Assembly (NCBI RefSeq): GCF_000718635.1
Contig: NZ_JOBF01000003.1
Coordinates: 682,001-746,000, forward strand
DNA length: 64,000 bases
Reading direction: 5' to 3'
Origin: Streptomyces varsoviensis
GTDB taxonomy: Bacteria; Actinomycetota; Actinomycetes; Streptomycetales; Streptomycetaceae
Under the pieces are notes generated by a model, which had not been told where the DNA came from, did not search any database, and saw only the letters and a list, made by a program, of their open reading frames with translations. The position numbers and the translations under genes were made by a program. Positions 47,338 to 58,395 of the stretch are shown here, piece after piece. The number at the start of each line of letters is the position of its first letter. The stretch's first letter is position 1.

Positions 47338-47580
47338 ATGAACGCCGAGACGAACACCGAGACGAACGCCACCACCACCGTCTACAAGGTGACCGGCATG
47401 ACCTGCGGCCACTGCGAGAGCGCGGTGCGCGAGGAACTGTCCGCCCTCGACGGCGTGGCCTCCGTCGAGGCCGTGGCCGGCACCGGCCTGGTCACCGTGG
47501 TCTCCGCCGCCCCGCTCGACGAGGCGGCCGTCCGCGCCGCCGTCGACGAGGCCGGCTACGAGCTCGTGGGCCAGGTCTGA
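47338..47580 (+). CDS. copZ: copper chaperone, heavy-metal-associated domain
   Basis: 80 residues. A ~15-residue Thr/Asn lead precedes one HMA domain: VYKVTGMTCGHCESAVREELSALDGV with the MTCGHC copper site, then VTVVSAAPLDEAAVRAAVDEAGYELV. It carries Cu(I) to the CopA ATPase, whose gene starts 100 bases downstream. It is controlled by the CsoR-type box. The start is ATG 47338 with GGAGAGG upstream. Confidence 0.93.
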   Translation: MNAETNTETNATTTVYKVTGMTCGHCESAVREELSALDGVASVEAVAGTGLVTVVSAAPLDEAAVRAAVDEAGYELVGQV

Positions 47581-47679
47581 CCGGCCGCCCCGAGGCCCCC
47601 TCGTCACCCTCCCGCCGGGCCGTACCGCTCAGCTGATACTGCCGCCGTACGGCCCGGCCCTCCTCCCAGGAGAACCGTC

Positions 47680-49977
47680 ATGACCAGCACGGCCCCCGAA
47701 GCCACGGTGGCGCACAGCAACCAGGTCGAACTCTCGATCGGCGGCATGACCTGCGCGTCCTGCGCCGCGCGCATCGAGAAGAAGCTCAACCGAATGGACG
47801 GCGTCGCCGCCACCGTCAACTTCGCCACCGAGAAGGCGCGCGTCAGCTACGCCGACGGCGTCGCGGTCGGCGACCTCGTCGCCACCGTGGAGCGGACGGG
47901 CTACAGCGCCGAGCCCAAGAAGGAACCCGAGCCCGCCGCCCCCGAGCCGGAGTCCGGCCGGCCCGCCGAGGAACAGCCCGGGGCCGGGAAGGGCGACGAG
48001 GAGACGGCCGCGCTGCGGCAGCGGCTGCTCGTCTCGCTCACCCTCTCCGTGCCCGTCGTGCTGCTGGCGATGGTCCCGGCCCTCCAGTTCGACAACTGGC
48101 AGTGGCTGTCCCTGACGCTGGCGGCCCCCGTCGTGGTCTGGGGCGCGCTCCCCTTCCACCGGGCCGCCTGGACCAACGCCCGGCACGGCGCGGCCACCAT
48201 GGACACCCTCGTCTCCATCGGCACCCTCGCGGCCCTCGGCTGGTCGCTGTGGGCGCTGTTCTTCGGCGACGCCGGAATGGCCGGGATGCGGCACGGCTTC
48301 GACTTCACCGTCTCCCGTACGAGCGGTTCCTCGGCCATCTATCTGGAGGCCGCGGCCGGGGTGACCACGTTCATCCTCGTCGGCCGGTATCTGGAGGCGA
48401 AGTCCAAGCGGAAGGCGGGCGCGGCACTGCGTGCCTTGCTGGAGCTGGGCGCGCGGGACGTGGCCGTGCTGCGGAACGGGCGCGAGGAGCGCGTACCGGT
48501 CTCCCGGCTCGCGGTCGGCGACCGCTTCGTCGTACGGCCCGGGGAGACGATCGCCACCGACGGCACGGTCGTCGAGGGCGGCTCGGCGGTCGACGCGTCG
48601 ATGCTGACGGGCGAGTCGGTGCCGGTGGACGTGGGCGTCGGCGACGCCGTGACCGGCGCGACCGTGAACACCTCGGGCCGGCTCGTCGTCGAGGCGACGC
48701 GCGTCGGCTCGGACACCCAGCTCGCGCGGATGGCGCGGCTGGTGGAGGACGCGCAGAACGGCAAGGCGGCGGTGCAGCGCCTCGCGGACCGGATCTCCGG
48801 CGTCTTCGTCCCCGTCGTGCTGGTGATCGCGGTGGGCACGCTGGCCGGCTGGCTGCTGGCGACGGGCGACGCGACCGCCGCGTTCACGGCCGCCGTGGCG
48901 GTCCTGATCATCGCCTGCCCGTGCGCCCTGGGGCTCGCCACACCGACGGCCCTGATGGTCGGTACGGGCCGGGGCGCGCAGCTCGGCATCCTCATCAAGG
49001 GCCCCGAGGTGCTGGAGTCCACGCGCCGCGTGGACACCGTGGTGCTGGACAAGACGGGGACCGTGACCACGGGCCGGATGGGGCTGCACGACGTGGTGGC
49101 CGCGCCGGGCGTGAGCGAGCGGGAGCTGCTGCGGCTGGCCGGCGCCCTGGAGCATGCCTCCGAGCACCCGATCGCCCGCGCCATCGCGGACGGCGCGATC
49201 GCACAGGCGGGCTCGCTGCCCGTGCCGGAGAGCTTCGAGAACGTGGCCGGGCTCGGCGTCCAGGGCGTGGTCGACGGCCACGCGGTGCTGGTGGGGCGCG
49301 AGAAACTGCTGGCCGAGTGGTCGATCGAACTGCCCGCCGAGCTGGCGGCGGCCAAGACGGCGGCCGAGGCCGAGGGGCGCACGGCGGTGGCCGTGGCATG
49401 GGACGGAGCGGCCCGGGGCGTCCTCGCGGTGGCCGACACCGTCAAGGAGTCCAGCGCCGAGGCGATCGTCCGGCTGCGGGCCCTCGGGCTCTCCCCGGTG
49501 CTGCTGACCGGCGACAACCGGACGGTGGCCGAGTCCGTGGCCCGCGAGGTCGGCATGGACGCGCCGGGCGACCAGATCTTCGCGGAGGTGCTGCCGCAGG
49601 ACAAGGTGGACGTGGTCAAGCGGCTCCAGGGCGAGGGCCGTACGGTCGCGATGGTCGGCGACGGCGTCAACGACGCGGCCGCCCTGGCCACCGCCGACCT
49701 CGGGCTCGCCATGGGCACGGGGACGGACGCGGCGATCGAGGCGGGCGACCTGACGCTCGTACGCGGCGATCTGCGGGTGGCGGCCGACGCGATCCGGCTC
49801 TCCCGCCGGACCCTGGCCACCATCAAGGGCAACCTCTTCTGGGCCTTCGGCTACAACGTGGCCGCGCTGCCGCTCGCGGCGGCCGGACTGCTCAACCCGA
49901 TGATCGCGGGGGCCGCGATGGCCTTCTCCTCGGTCTTCGTGGTGACAAACAGCCTGAGGCTCCGTTCCTTCACCTAA
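47680..49977 (+). CDS. copA: Cu(I)-transporting P1B-type ATPase
   Basis: 765 residues. N-terminal HMA domain with MTCASC (residues 23-28), a Pro/Glu-rich linker, then the P-type ATPase core: TGES in the A domain, membrane copper site [11 protein letters not shown] (near 410), phosphorylation loop DKTGTVTTG (near 452), [10 protein letters not shown] with the P1B-specific His-Pro, and hinge [11 protein letters not shown] (near 660). The last helices carry [17 protein letters not shown]. It pumps Cu(I) out of the cytoplasm. Same operon as copZ, ended by a strong terminator. Confidence 0.95.
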   Translation: MTSTAPEATVAHSNQVELSIGGMTCASCAARIEKKLNRMDGVAATVNFATEKARVSYADGVAVGDLVATVERTGYSAEPKKEPEPAAPEPESGRPAEEQPGAGKGDEETAALRQRLLVSLTLSVPVVLLAMVPALQFDNWQWLSLTLAAPVVVWGALPFHRAAWTNARHGAATMDTLVSIGTLAALGWSLWALFFGDAGMAGMRHGFDFTVSRTSGSSAIYLEAAAGVTTFILVGRYLEAKSKRKAGAALRALLELGARDVAVLRNGREERVPVSRLAVGDRFVVRPGETIATDGTVVEGGSAVDASMLTGESVPVDVGVGDAVTGATVNTSGRLVVEATRVGSDTQLARMARLVEDAQNGKAAVQRLADRISGVFVPVVLVIAVGTLAGWLLATGDATAAFTAAVAVLIIACPCALGLATPTALMVGTGRGAQLGILIKGPEVLESTRRVDTVVLDKTGTVTTGRMGLHDVVAAPGVSERELLRLAGALEHASEHPIARAIADGAIAQAGSLPVPESFENVAGLGVQGVVDGHAVLVGREKLLAEWSIELPAELAAAKTAAEAEGRTAVAVAWDGAARGVLAVADTVKESSAEAIVRLRALGLSPVLLTGDNRTVAESVAREVGMDAPGDQIFAEVLPQDKVDVVKRLQGEGRTVAMVGDGVNDAAALATADLGLAMGTGTDAAIEAGDLTLVRGDLRVAADAIRLSRRTLATIKGNLFWAFGYNVAALPLAAAGLLNPMIAGAAMAFSSVFVVTNSLRLRSFT

Positions 49978-50006
49978 TCCACATAAGTGACACAACACCC
50001 ACACCC

Positions 50007-50045
50007 AAGAACCTCGATCTTTAGATCGGGGTTCTTGCCCTTTTA
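50007..50045 (+). terminator. terminator after copA
   Basis: AAGAACCTCGATCT (50007-50020) pairs with AGATCGGGGTTCTT (50023-50036), 13 standard pairs plus one G-T, followed by GCCCTTTT. A classic intrinsic terminator, notable in a GC-rich genome. Confidence 0.93.
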
Positions 50046-50084
50046 CGTCCCTTATGGCAAGAGACGCAGATCACAGCGATCGGG

Positions 50085-50352
50085 GGGTAACCATTGGCGG
50101 GGGTCGCAGGTCTAACCGGGCAGTGCTGCATCGTCTTGGGGGACGATGCCGGCCACGCGTGGCCGGGGCGACGTGCCCGGGGAGCTTTGAGCGGCCCTCC
50201 CGTATGTACGCGTCCCGGCAGATCGCGTCAAGGCGTGCGCCGGTGCGAACCGGCGTCCAGGCTCCCGGCCGGATCCCGTGGGGGGAATCCGAACCGGGAA
50301 ACGGGAAGCGCCCCGCTCCGACCCGTGGGGGGATCGGCAGCGGGGCGCTTTC
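50085..50352 (+). ncRNA. candidate structured non-coding RNA
   Basis: A gene-free segment between two strong terminators, packed with self-complementary elements on the plus strand. These are GCATCGTC/GACGATGC with a 6-base loop (50128-50149), the perfect 18-base palindrome CCGGCCACGCGTGGCCGG (50149-50166), CGCCGGT-GCGA-ACCGGCG with a GNRA tetraloop (50238-50255), and a CCCGG...CCGGG stem enclosing GGAT/ATCC (about 50263-50298). It ends with AAGCGCCCCGCT/AGCGGGGCGCTT (50306-50350) followed by TCC. The frames across it are not protein-like. No plus-strand gene follows, so a stand-alone RNA is more likely than a riboswitch. The 5' end is a guess; no clear promoter is seen. Confidence 0.45.
50306..50350 (+). 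terminator. terminator hairpin of the candidate RNA
   Basis: AAGCGCCCCGCT (50306-50317) and AGCGGGGCGCTT (50339-50350) form a perfect 12-pair stem, with TCC following. It could end both the candidate RNA and leftward transcription from citrate synthase. Confidence 0.7.
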
Positions 50353-50380
50353 CTCATACGCGCTCTACGCCGCGTGGAAA

Positions 50381-50500
50381 CGCACTCGGCACCGTATGCC
50401 GCGTTGACACCACGCGGAGACACGCTCGGCGCCCCATGCCGCGCTCAGCGCCCCCTGGGGGCGCACTCGGCACCGCATGCCACGTTTGACGCCGCCCCGT
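50381..50500. repeat. degenerate ~40-bp tandem repeat
   Basis: Three related units with starts near 50381, 50421 and 50461, each built as CGCACTCGG(C)ACC-like sequence, then ATGCC(G/A)CG, then a TTGAC/CTCAG variant and a GCC end. No frame looks coding. Confidence 0.6.
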
Positions 50501-50602
50501 GCCGCGGTGCACAGCACCGCTGCGCGCGTACGGCGGCACCGTAGTCCGCGTGCGGACCGGCAGCCGGGGGCTCAGCCGCCGCGCGGCGCGGCGGCCGGGC
50601 CC

Positions 50603-50810
50603 GCGTACGGCGCGGAGGCCAGGTCCGCGTACGGCCCGGCGGCCGGACCCGCGTACGGCCCGGCGGCCGGACCCGCGTACGGCGCGGAGGCCAGGTCCGC
50701 GTACGGCCCGGCGGCCGGACCCGCGTACGGCGCGGCGGTCAGGGCCGCGTACGGCGCGGTGGCCGAGCCGGCGCGCAGCGCGGTGGCCGGGCCCGCGCGC
50801 AGCGCGAGCG

Positions 50811-50812
<2 letters not shown>
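50603..50812. repeat. 24-bp tandem repeat abutting the citrate synthase stop
   Basis: Nine units of exactly 24 bases. Seven contain GCGTACGG at 50603, 50627, 50651, 50675, 50699, 50723 and 50747; the last two (50771, 50795) carry GCGCGCAG instead. The array ends at the TGA codon of citrate synthase (50811-50813). In a minus-strand frame shifted from the gene it reads as repeats of Gly-Pro-Ala-Ala-Gly-Pro-Tyr-Ala. Confidence 0.92.
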
Positions 50813-52100
<1,288 letters not shown>

Positions 52101-52296
52101 GTCATCCCTCACCGACGTTGTGCCTCTTCTTCGAGGTGCCCTGACTCCCTCTACCTTCCCCCATTTGGACCATGCACGTGCACTCGGGGTCGGCCAAAGG
52201 GCCTATGTGCGGCACTCAGTGCCGCCTAGCCTGCCCATACTGCCCCCTTCGCCCCACTTGGGGAAACCGGGGAGCGCTCAGGAGTCTGTTGAATAT

Positions 52297-54513
52297 TTAT
52301 GCATCGCGTATGCCACCGCTCAGCCGGTGATCCAGCGCGGTGCACCGTCTACCCGCGGATACCGTTCGCACCGCCTGACCCAGCGCTTTTCTGGACCCCA
52401 CCAGCACCACGAGCCGCTTCGCCCGGGTTACGGCCGTATAGAGCAGATTGCGCTGGAGCATCATCCACGCCCCCGTGGTGACGGGGATCACCACTGCCGG
52501 GTACTCGCTCCCCTGCGAGCGGTGGATCGTCACCGCGTACGCGTGCGCCAGCTCGTCCAGCTCGTCGAAGTCGTACGGGACCTCCTCGTCCTCGTCCGTG
52601 CGCACGGTCAGCCGCTGCTCCTCGACGTTCAGATCGGTGACGACGCCGACCGTGCCGTTGAAGACGCCGTTCTCCCCCTTCTCGTAGTTGTTGCGGATCT
52701 GGGTGACCTTGTCACCGACCCGGAAGACCCGGCCGCCGAACCGCCGCTCCGGCACATCCGGCCGAGCCGGGGTGATCGCCTGCTGAAGCAGCCCGTTGAG
52801 CGTCCCCGCCCCGGCCGGACCCCGGTGCATGGGGGCCAGCACCTGCACGTCCCGGCGCGGATCGAGACCGAACTTGGCGGGGATGCGCCGCGCCGCCACG
52901 TCCACCGTCAGCCGCCCCGCCTCCTCGGTGTCGTCCTCGGCGAAGAGGAAGAAATCCGCCAGCCCCTGCGTGATCGGCGGCGCGCCGGAGTTGATGCGGT
53001 GCGCGTTGGTCACCACCCCGGACTGCTGCGCCTGCCGGAAGATCCGCGTCAGCCGCACGGCCGGCACCGGCCCGCCCTCCGCCAGCAGGTCCCGCAGCAC
53101 CTCCCCCGCCCCGACCGACGGGAGCTGATCCACATCGCCGACCAGCAGCAGATGCGCCCCCGGCGCGACCGCCTTGATCAACTTGTTGGCGAGCAGCAGA
53201 TCGAGCATCGACGCCTCGTCGACCACCACCAGATCGGCCTCCAGCGGCCGGTCCTTGTCGTACGCGGCGTCGCCGCCGGGCTTCAGCTCCAGCAGCCGGT
53301 GCACCGTCCCCGCCTCGGCCCCCGTCAGCTCCGACAGCCGCTTCGCGGCCCGGCCCGTCGGCGCCGCCAGCACCACCTTGGCCTTCTTCGCGCGGGCCAG
53401 CTCCACCACCGACCGAACGGTGAAGGACTTGCCGCAGCCCGGCCCGCCCGTGAGCACCGCGACCTTCTCCGTGAGCGCGAGCCGCACCGCCTCCCGCTGC
53501 TCGGGGGCCAACTCGGCCCCCGTCCGCCGCGCGAGCCAGGTCAGCGCCTTCTCCCAGTCGACGGAGCGGAAGGCCGGCAGCCGGTCCTCCTCCGTCCGGA
53601 GCAGCCGCCGCAGTTGACCGGCCAAGGACAGCTCGGCCCGGTGGAAGGGGACGAGATAGACGGCGGTGACGGGCTCGCCGTCGGGCCCGGGCACGCTCTC
53701 GCGGACCACGCCCTCCTCGTCGGCGGCCAGTTCGCCCAGGCAGTCGATCACCAGCCCGGTGTCGACCTGGAGCAGCTTGACCGCGTCGGCGATCAGCCGC
53801 TCCTCCGGGAGATAACAGTGCCCTTGATCCGTGGACTGTGAAAGGGCGTACTGGAGTCCGGCCTTGACGCGCTCCGGGCTGTCGTGCGGAATGCCGACGG
53901 ACTGGGCGATCCGGTCGGCGGTCAGGAAGCCGATGCCCCAGACATCGGCGGCGAGCCGATACGGCTCGTTGCGCACCACGGAGATGGAGGCGTCGCCATA
54001 TTTCTTGTAGATGCGCACCGCGATGGAGGTGGAGACGCCGACCCCTTGGAGGAAGACCATGACCTCCTTGATGGCCTTCTGCTCCTCCCACGCCGCCGCG
54101 ATCATCTTCGTGCGCTTCGGACCCAGTCCGGGCACCTCGACGAGGCGTCCCGGCTGCTGCTCGATGACGTCGAGCGTGTCCGTGCCGAAGTGCTCGGTGA
54201 TCCGGTCGGCGATCCTCGGCCCGATGCCCTTGATCAGACCGGAGCCCAGATAGCGGCGGATGCCCTGGATGGTGGCGGGCAGCACCGTGGTGTAGTTCTC
54301 CACCGTGAACTGGCGGCCGAACTGCGGGTGGGAGCCCCACCGGCCCTCCATCCGCAGCGACTCCCCCGGCTGCGCGCCGAGCAGCGAGCCGACCACCGTG
54401 AGGAGGTCGCCGCCGCCACGGCCGGTGTCCACACGGGCGACCGTGTAGCCGTTCTCCTCGTTGGCGTAGGTGATCCGTTCCAATACCGCTTCGAGCACCG
54501 CTTGCTGGGACAT
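52297..54513 (-). CDS. RecD2-like ATP-dependent DNA helicase
   Basis: 738 residues from ATG 54513. The N-terminal part has tandem helix-hairpin-helix segments (LIKGIGPRIADRITEHFGTD, LVEVPGLGPKRTKMIAAAWEE), as in RecD2 helicases that act without RecBC. The helicase core follows: Walker A LTGGPGCGKSFT (near 360), Walker B VVVDEASMLD, and GDVDQLPSVGAGEVL. The UvrD-like C-terminus is HAYAVTIHRSQGSEYPAVVIP. It is a 5'-3' superfamily 1B helicase for DNA repair or replication-fork upkeep. No RecB or RecC is near. Confidence 0.92.
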   Translation of the reverse strand: MSQQAVLEAVLERITYANEENGYTVARVDTGRGGGDLLTVVGSLLGAQPGESLRMEGRWGSHPQFGRQFTVENYTTVLPATIQGIRRYLGSGLIKGIGPRIADRITEHFGTDTLDVIEQQPGRLVEVPGLGPKRTKMIAAAWEEQKAIKEVMVFLQGVGVSTSIAVRIYKKYGDASISVVRNEPYRLAADVWGIGFLTADRIAQSVGIPHDSPERVKAGLQYALSQSTDQGHCYLPEERLIADAVKLLQVDTGLVIDCLGELAADEEGVVRESVPGPDGEPVTAVYLVPFHRAELSLAGQLRRLLRTEEDRLPAFRSVDWEKALTWLARRTGAELAPEQREAVRLALTEKVAVLTGGPGCGKSFTVRSVVELARAKKAKVVLAAPTGRAAKRLSELTGAEAGTVHRLLELKPGGDAAYDKDRPLEADLVVVDEASMLDLLLANKLIKAVAPGAHLLLVGDVDQLPSVGAGEVLRDLLAEGGPVPAVRLTRIFRQAQQSGVVTNAHRINSGAPPITQGLADFFLFAEDDTEEAGRLTVDVAARRIPAKFGLDPRRDVQVLAPMHRGPAGAGTLNGLLQQAITPARPDVPERRFGGRVFRVGDKVTQIRNNYEKGENGVFNGTVGVVTDLNVEEQRLTVRTDEDEEVPYDFDELDELAHAYAVTIHRSQGSEYPAVVIPVTTGAWMMLQRNLLYTAVTRAKRLVVLVGSRKALGQAVRTVSAGRRCTALDHRLSGGIRDA

Positions 54514-54666
54514 GGCACGACGGTACCGCCGGGGCCGGACACTCGTGCGGGCCTGTGGATAACTTCCGACAGGCACCGCTCCGCTTCCCCGGAGCACCCC
54601 TCCGACCAGCCATTTCACCGGCCCCCGAGCCGCCAACGGCGGAGTCGTCGAAACATTCGCGCCTTG

Positions 54667-54786
54667 CCCGCTCGTCCCCTGCCCGCTCGTTCCCTGCCCG
54701 CTCGTTCCCTGCCCGCTCGTCCTCTGTCCGCTCGCCTCCTGTCCGCTCGCCTCCTGCCCGCTCGCCTCCTGCCCGCTCGTCCCGTC
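54667..54786. repeat. 15-bp tandem repeat upstream of the ribose ABC operon
   Basis: Eight units of exactly 15 bases with a YCCGCTCG core, at 54667, 54682, 54697, 54712, 54727, 54742, 54757 and 54772. It sits between the helicase start and the ABC ATPase. It is in frame with the ATPase gene's upstream open frame, where it would read as five-residue repeats (Pro-Ala-Arg-Ser-x). Confidence 0.9.
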
Positions 54787-54824
54787 CAGCGCCGCCGCGG
54801 CGGCGAAACCGAAGGGAGCGCCCG

Positions 54825-56453
54825 TTGAAGGACCGTCCCGATCCGGCGCACGGACCAGCCTCCGCGGAACTCCTCCGCATGGAAGGCGTGCGCAAGACCT
54901 TCCCCGGCGTGGTCGCGCTCGACGGCGTCGACTTCGACCTGCGCGCGGGCGAGGTGCACGCCCTGCTCGGCGAGAACGGAGCGGGCAAATCGACGCTCGT
55001 CAAGCTGGTCTCCGGCGCCCACCGCCCGGACGCCGGCCGCGTCCTCGTCGGCGGCGAGCCCGCCCGTATCCACAGCGCGCAGGACGCGGAGCGGCACGGC
55101 ATCGCCACCATCTACCAGGAGTTCAACCTCGTACCGGACTTGAGCGTCGCCGAGAACATCTTCCTCGGGCGCCAGCCGCGCCGCCTCGGCCTCGTGGACC
55201 GCAAGGCGATGGAGCGGGCCGCCGCCGGACTGCTCGACCGGGTCGGCGTCGACGTGTCGCCGCGCACCCGCGTGCGCGAACTGGGCATCGCCCGGCTCCA
55301 GATGGTCGAGATCGCCAAGGCGCTCTCCCTCGACGCCCGCGTCCTGATCATGGACGAGCCGACCGCCGTGCTCACCGCCGACGAGGTGGACAGGCTCTTC
55401 GGGCTTGTCCGGACGCTCCGCGAGAGCGGCGTCGGCGTCGTCTTCATCACCCACCATCTGGAGGAGATCGCCGCCCTCGCCGACCGCGTCACCGTCCTGC
55501 GCGACGGCCGCAGCGTCGCCCGCGTACCGGCGGACACCCCCGCGGACGAACTGGTGCGGCTGATGGTCGGCCGCTCCATCGAGGCCCAGTACCCGCGCGA
55601 GAGCGGCGGCACCAGCCGCGCCACGGCCCCCCTGCTGCGCGTCGAGGGCCTCACCCGCGGCGGCAGTTTCCAGGACATCGCCTTCGAGGTGCGGCCCGGC
55701 GAGGTCGTGGGCCTGGCCGGGCTGGTCGGCGCGGGCCGTACCGAGGTCGTACGGGCCGTGTTCGGCGCCGACCCGTACGACGCCGGAACCGTCGAGATGG
55801 CGGGCCGGCCGCTGCCCCGGCACGACGTCAACGCCGCGCTGAAGGCCGGGATCGGCCTCGTACCGGAGGACCGCAAGGCCCAGGGTCTGCTCCCGGACGC
55901 CCCTGTGCACGAGAACCTCGGTCTGGTCACGCTCGGCGGCGCCACCCGCGCGGGCCTCGTGGACCGGGCCGGTCAGCGGCGGGCCGCGGCCCGCATCGCC
56001 GAGCGGCTCGCGGTCCGGATGGCCTCCCTCGACCAGCCCGTACGGACGTTGTCCGGCGGCAATCAGCAGAAGGTCGTCATCGGCAAGTGGCTGCTGGCCG
56101 ACGCGCGGCTGCTGATCCTCGACGAGCCGACGCGCGGCATCGACGTCGGCGCGAAGGTCGAGATCTACCAGCTCATCAACGAACTCACGGCCGCGGGCCG
56201 CGCGGTCCTCATGGTCTCCAGCGACCTCCCCGAGGTGCTGGGCATGAGCGACCGGGTCCTGGTCATGGCCCAGGGCCGGATCGCGGGCGAACTCGCCGCC
56301 GCGGACGCCACGCAGGACGCCGTGATGGCCCTGGCCGTACAGACCCGGCCGACCGAGGCAGAAGACAAGAAACCCGAGAAGGCCGCGAAGGACAAGAAAA
56401 CCGGGAAAACCGAGAAGGCCGAGAAGGGTGAGGAGGACTCCCGTGGCCGCTGA
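54825..56453 (+). CDS. rbsA: ribose-type ABC transporter, double ATPase subunit
   Basis: About 542 residues from TTG 54825, chosen because GAAGGGAG lies seven bases upstream and the conserved domain begins at once. Two nucleotide-binding domains: the first has Walker A GENGAGKST and LIMDEPTAVLT; the second has the degenerate P-loop GLVGAGRTEV, signature LSGGNQQKVVIGKWL and LILDEPTRGID, as in RbsA, MglA and XylG. The C-terminal ~30 residues are a Lys/Glu-rich tail not normal for the family. It powers import by the fused permease/binding protein whose gene overlaps by 11 bases. The frame is open upstream to 54555 through the 15-base repeat. Confidence 0.92.
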   Translation: MKDRPDPAHGPASAELLRMEGVRKTFPGVVALDGVDFDLRAGEVHALLGENGAGKSTLVKLVSGAHRPDAGRVLVGGEPARIHSAQDAERHGIATIYQEFNLVPDLSVAENIFLGRQPRRLGLVDRKAMERAAAGLLDRVGVDVSPRTRVRELGIARLQMVEIAKALSLDARVLIMDEPTAVLTADEVDRLFGLVRTLRESGVGVVFITHHLEEIAALADRVTVLRDGRSVARVPADTPADELVRLMVGRSIEAQYPRESGGTSRATAPLLRVEGLTRGGSFQDIAFEVRPGEVVGLAGLVGAGRTEVVRAVFGADPYDAGTVEMAGRPLPRHDVNAALKAGIGLVPEDRKAQGLLPDAPVHENLGLVTLGGATRAGLVDRAGQRRAAARIAERLAVRMASLDQPVRTLSGGNQQKVVIGKWLLADARLLILDEPTRGIDVGAKVEIYQLINELTAAGRAVLMVSSDLPEVLGMSDRVLVMAQGRIAGELAAADATQDAVMALAVQTRPTEAEDKKPEKAAKDKKTGKTEKAEKGEEDSRGR

Positions 56454-58395
56454 CGCTCTCAAGGGCGACCGCCCGTCGGGCGCGGTCCTGGTGCTGCGCC
56501 GGGTGCTGCTCGACAACGGCGCGCTGAGCGCCCTGGTGGTGCTGGTGGTGGCGCTGTCGCTGCTGTCCGACACGTTCCTGACCACCCAGAACCTGCTCAA
56601 TGTCGGCGTGCAGGCGGCCGTCACCGCGATCCTCGCGTTCGGCGTCACGTTCGTCATCGTCTCGGCGGGCATCGATCTGTCGGTGGGTTCGGTGGCCGCC
56701 CTGTCCGCGACCGTGCTCGCCTGGACGGGGACCTCCCAGGGGCTGCCCGTATGGTCGGCGCTGGTGCTCGCCGTGGTCACGGGCGTCGCCTGCGGCCTGG
56801 TCAACGGCGCGCTGGTCGCGTTCGGCAAGCTGCCGCCGTTCATCGCGACGCTGGCGATGCTCTCCATAGGGCGCGGCCTCGCCCTGGTCGTCTCCCAGGG
56901 GACCCCGATTCCGTTCCCCGACTCCGTCTCGGGTCTCGGCGACACGCTCGGCGGCTGGCTGCCCGTACCGGTCATCGTGATGCTCGCGGTCGGCGTCGTC
57001 ACGGCCGTGGTGCTGGCCCGTACGTACAGCGGTCGCGCCATGTACGCGATCGGCGGCAACGAGGAGGCGGCGCGGCTCTCCGGAATCCGCGTCAAGCGGC
57101 AGAAGCTCGTCATCTACGCGCTGTCGGGGGCGTTCGCGGCCATCGCGGGCGTGGTCCTCGCCGCCCGGCTCTCCTCCGCGCAGCCCCAGGCGGCGTACGG
57201 CTACGAGCTGGACGCCATCGCGGCGGTCGTCATCGGCGGGGCCAGCCTCTCGGGCGGCGTCGGCAAGGCGTCCGGCACGTTCGTCGGCGCGCTGATCCTC
57301 GCCGTGCTCCGCAACGGCCTCAACCTGCTGTCGGTGTCCGCGTTCTGGCAGCAGGTCGTCATCGGCGTCGTCATCGCGCTGGCCGTCCTCCTCGACACGC
57401 TGCGCCGCCGCACCGGCGCCCTGACGGCCCCCGCGGGCGCGTCCGGGCCGGGCGGCGGACCGCCCGGCGGGCGGCCGGTGAAGATCGCGGTCGGGGCGGT
57501 GGCCGTGGCGGCGGTGGCGCTGGCCGCGGTGTTCCTGCGGCCCGGTTCGTCGGACGCCCAGCCGAAGGTCGGGCTGTCCCTGTCGACCCTCAACAACCCG
57601 TTCTTCGTCCAGCTCAAGGCGGGTGCGCAGGCCGAGGCCGAGGCGTCCGGGGTCGACCTGACCGTCACCGACGCCCAGAACGACGCCTCCCAACAGGCCA
57701 ACCACATCCAGAACTTCACCAGCCGGGGCGTCAAGGCCGTGATCGTGAACCCGGTGGACTCGGACGCCGCGGGCCCGGCCGTCAAGGCCGCGGGCCAGGC
57801 GGACATCCCCGTCGTCGCCGCCGACCGGGGCGTCAACAAGGCGCCCGTCGACACCCTCGTGGCCTCCGACAACGTCGCGGGCGGCAGGCTCGCCGCGAAG
57901 ACCCTCGCGGAGCAACTGGGCGGCAAGGGGACCCTCCTGGTCCTCCAGGGGACGGCCGGCACGTCGGCCTCCCGGGAGCGCGGCCAGGGCTTCCGGGAGG
58001 GGCTGAAGGCGTACCCGGGGCTCAAGGTCGTCGCCCGGCAGCCCGCGGACTTCGACCGCGCCAAGGGGCTGGACGTGACGGCCAACCTCCTCCAGTCACA
58101 CCCGGACGTGAACGGCGTCTTCGCCGAGAACGACGAGATGGCCCTGGGCGCGGTCAAGGCCCTCGGCGCCAAGGCGGGCGCGTCCGTGAAGGTCGTCGCC
58201 TTCGACGGCACTCCGGACGGGCTCAAGGCGGTCCGGGACGGCTCCCTGGCGGCGACGGTCGCGCAGCAGCCGAGGGAGTTGGGCAGGCTGGCCGTGCGGA
58301 ACGCCGTCAGACTGACCAAGGGTGAGAAGGTCGACGCGACGGTGAGGGTGCCGGTGAAGGTCGTCACGGCGAAGAACGTCGCGGACTTCTCCTGA
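56443..58395 (+). CDS. ribose-type permease fused to substrate-binding protein
   Basis: About 650 residues from GTG 56443, with GAGGAGG upstream. Residues ~1-325 are an RbsC-like permease: ALSLLSDTFLTTQNLLNVGVQ, FVIVSAGIDLSVGSVAAL and YAIGGNEEAARLSGIRVKR (the coupling loop). A Pro/Gly linker and one extra hydrophobic helix (VAVGAVAVAAVALAAVFL-like, near 355) lead into an RbsB-like periplasmic-binding domain (PKVGLSLSTLNNPFFVQLKAG, then NDEMALGAVKAL and FDGTPDGLKAV). The extra helix anchors the binding domain to the outer membrane face. The fusion makes a soluble binding protein unnecessary. Confidence 0.93.
   Translation: MAADALKGDRPSGAVLVLRRVLLDNGALSALVVLVVALSLLSDTFLTTQNLLNVGVQAAVTAILAFGVTFVIVSAGIDLSVGSVAALSATVLAWTGTSQGLPVWSALVLAVVTGVACGLVNGALVAFGKLPPFIATLAMLSIGRGLALVVSQGTPIPFPDSVSGLGDTLGGWLPVPVIVMLAVGVVTAVVLARTYSGRAMYAIGGNEEAARLSGIRVKRQKLVIYALSGAFAAIAGVVLAARLSSAQPQAAYGYELDAIAAVVIGGASLSGGVGKASGTFVGALILAVLRNGLNLLSVSAFWQQVVIGVVIALAVLLDTLRRRTGALTAPAGASGPGGGPPGGRPVKIAVGAVAVAAVALAAVFLRPGSSDAQPKVGLSLSTLNNPFFVQLKAGAQAEAEASGVDLTVTDAQNDASQQANHIQNFTSRGVKAVIVNPVDSDAAGPAVKAAGQADIPVVAADRGVNKAPVDTLVASDNVAGGRLAAKTLAEQLGGKGTLLVLQGTAGTSASRERGQGFREGLKAYPGLKVVARQPADFDRAKGLDVTANLLQSHPDVNGVFAENDEMALGAVKALGAKAGASVKVVAFDGTPDGLKAVRDGSLAATVAQQPRELGRLAVRNAVRLTKGEKVDATVRVPVKVVTAKNVADFS

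Noticed and set aside
47629..50004. 791-residue open frame opposite copA
   Set aside because: Shadow of copA; it has no ribosome site and no protein-like pattern.
50085..50352. Cobalamin or cyclic-di-AMP riboswitch
   Set aside because: Some short strings look similar (GGTGCGAACCGG), but the conserved boxes are missing and no plus-strand gene follows.
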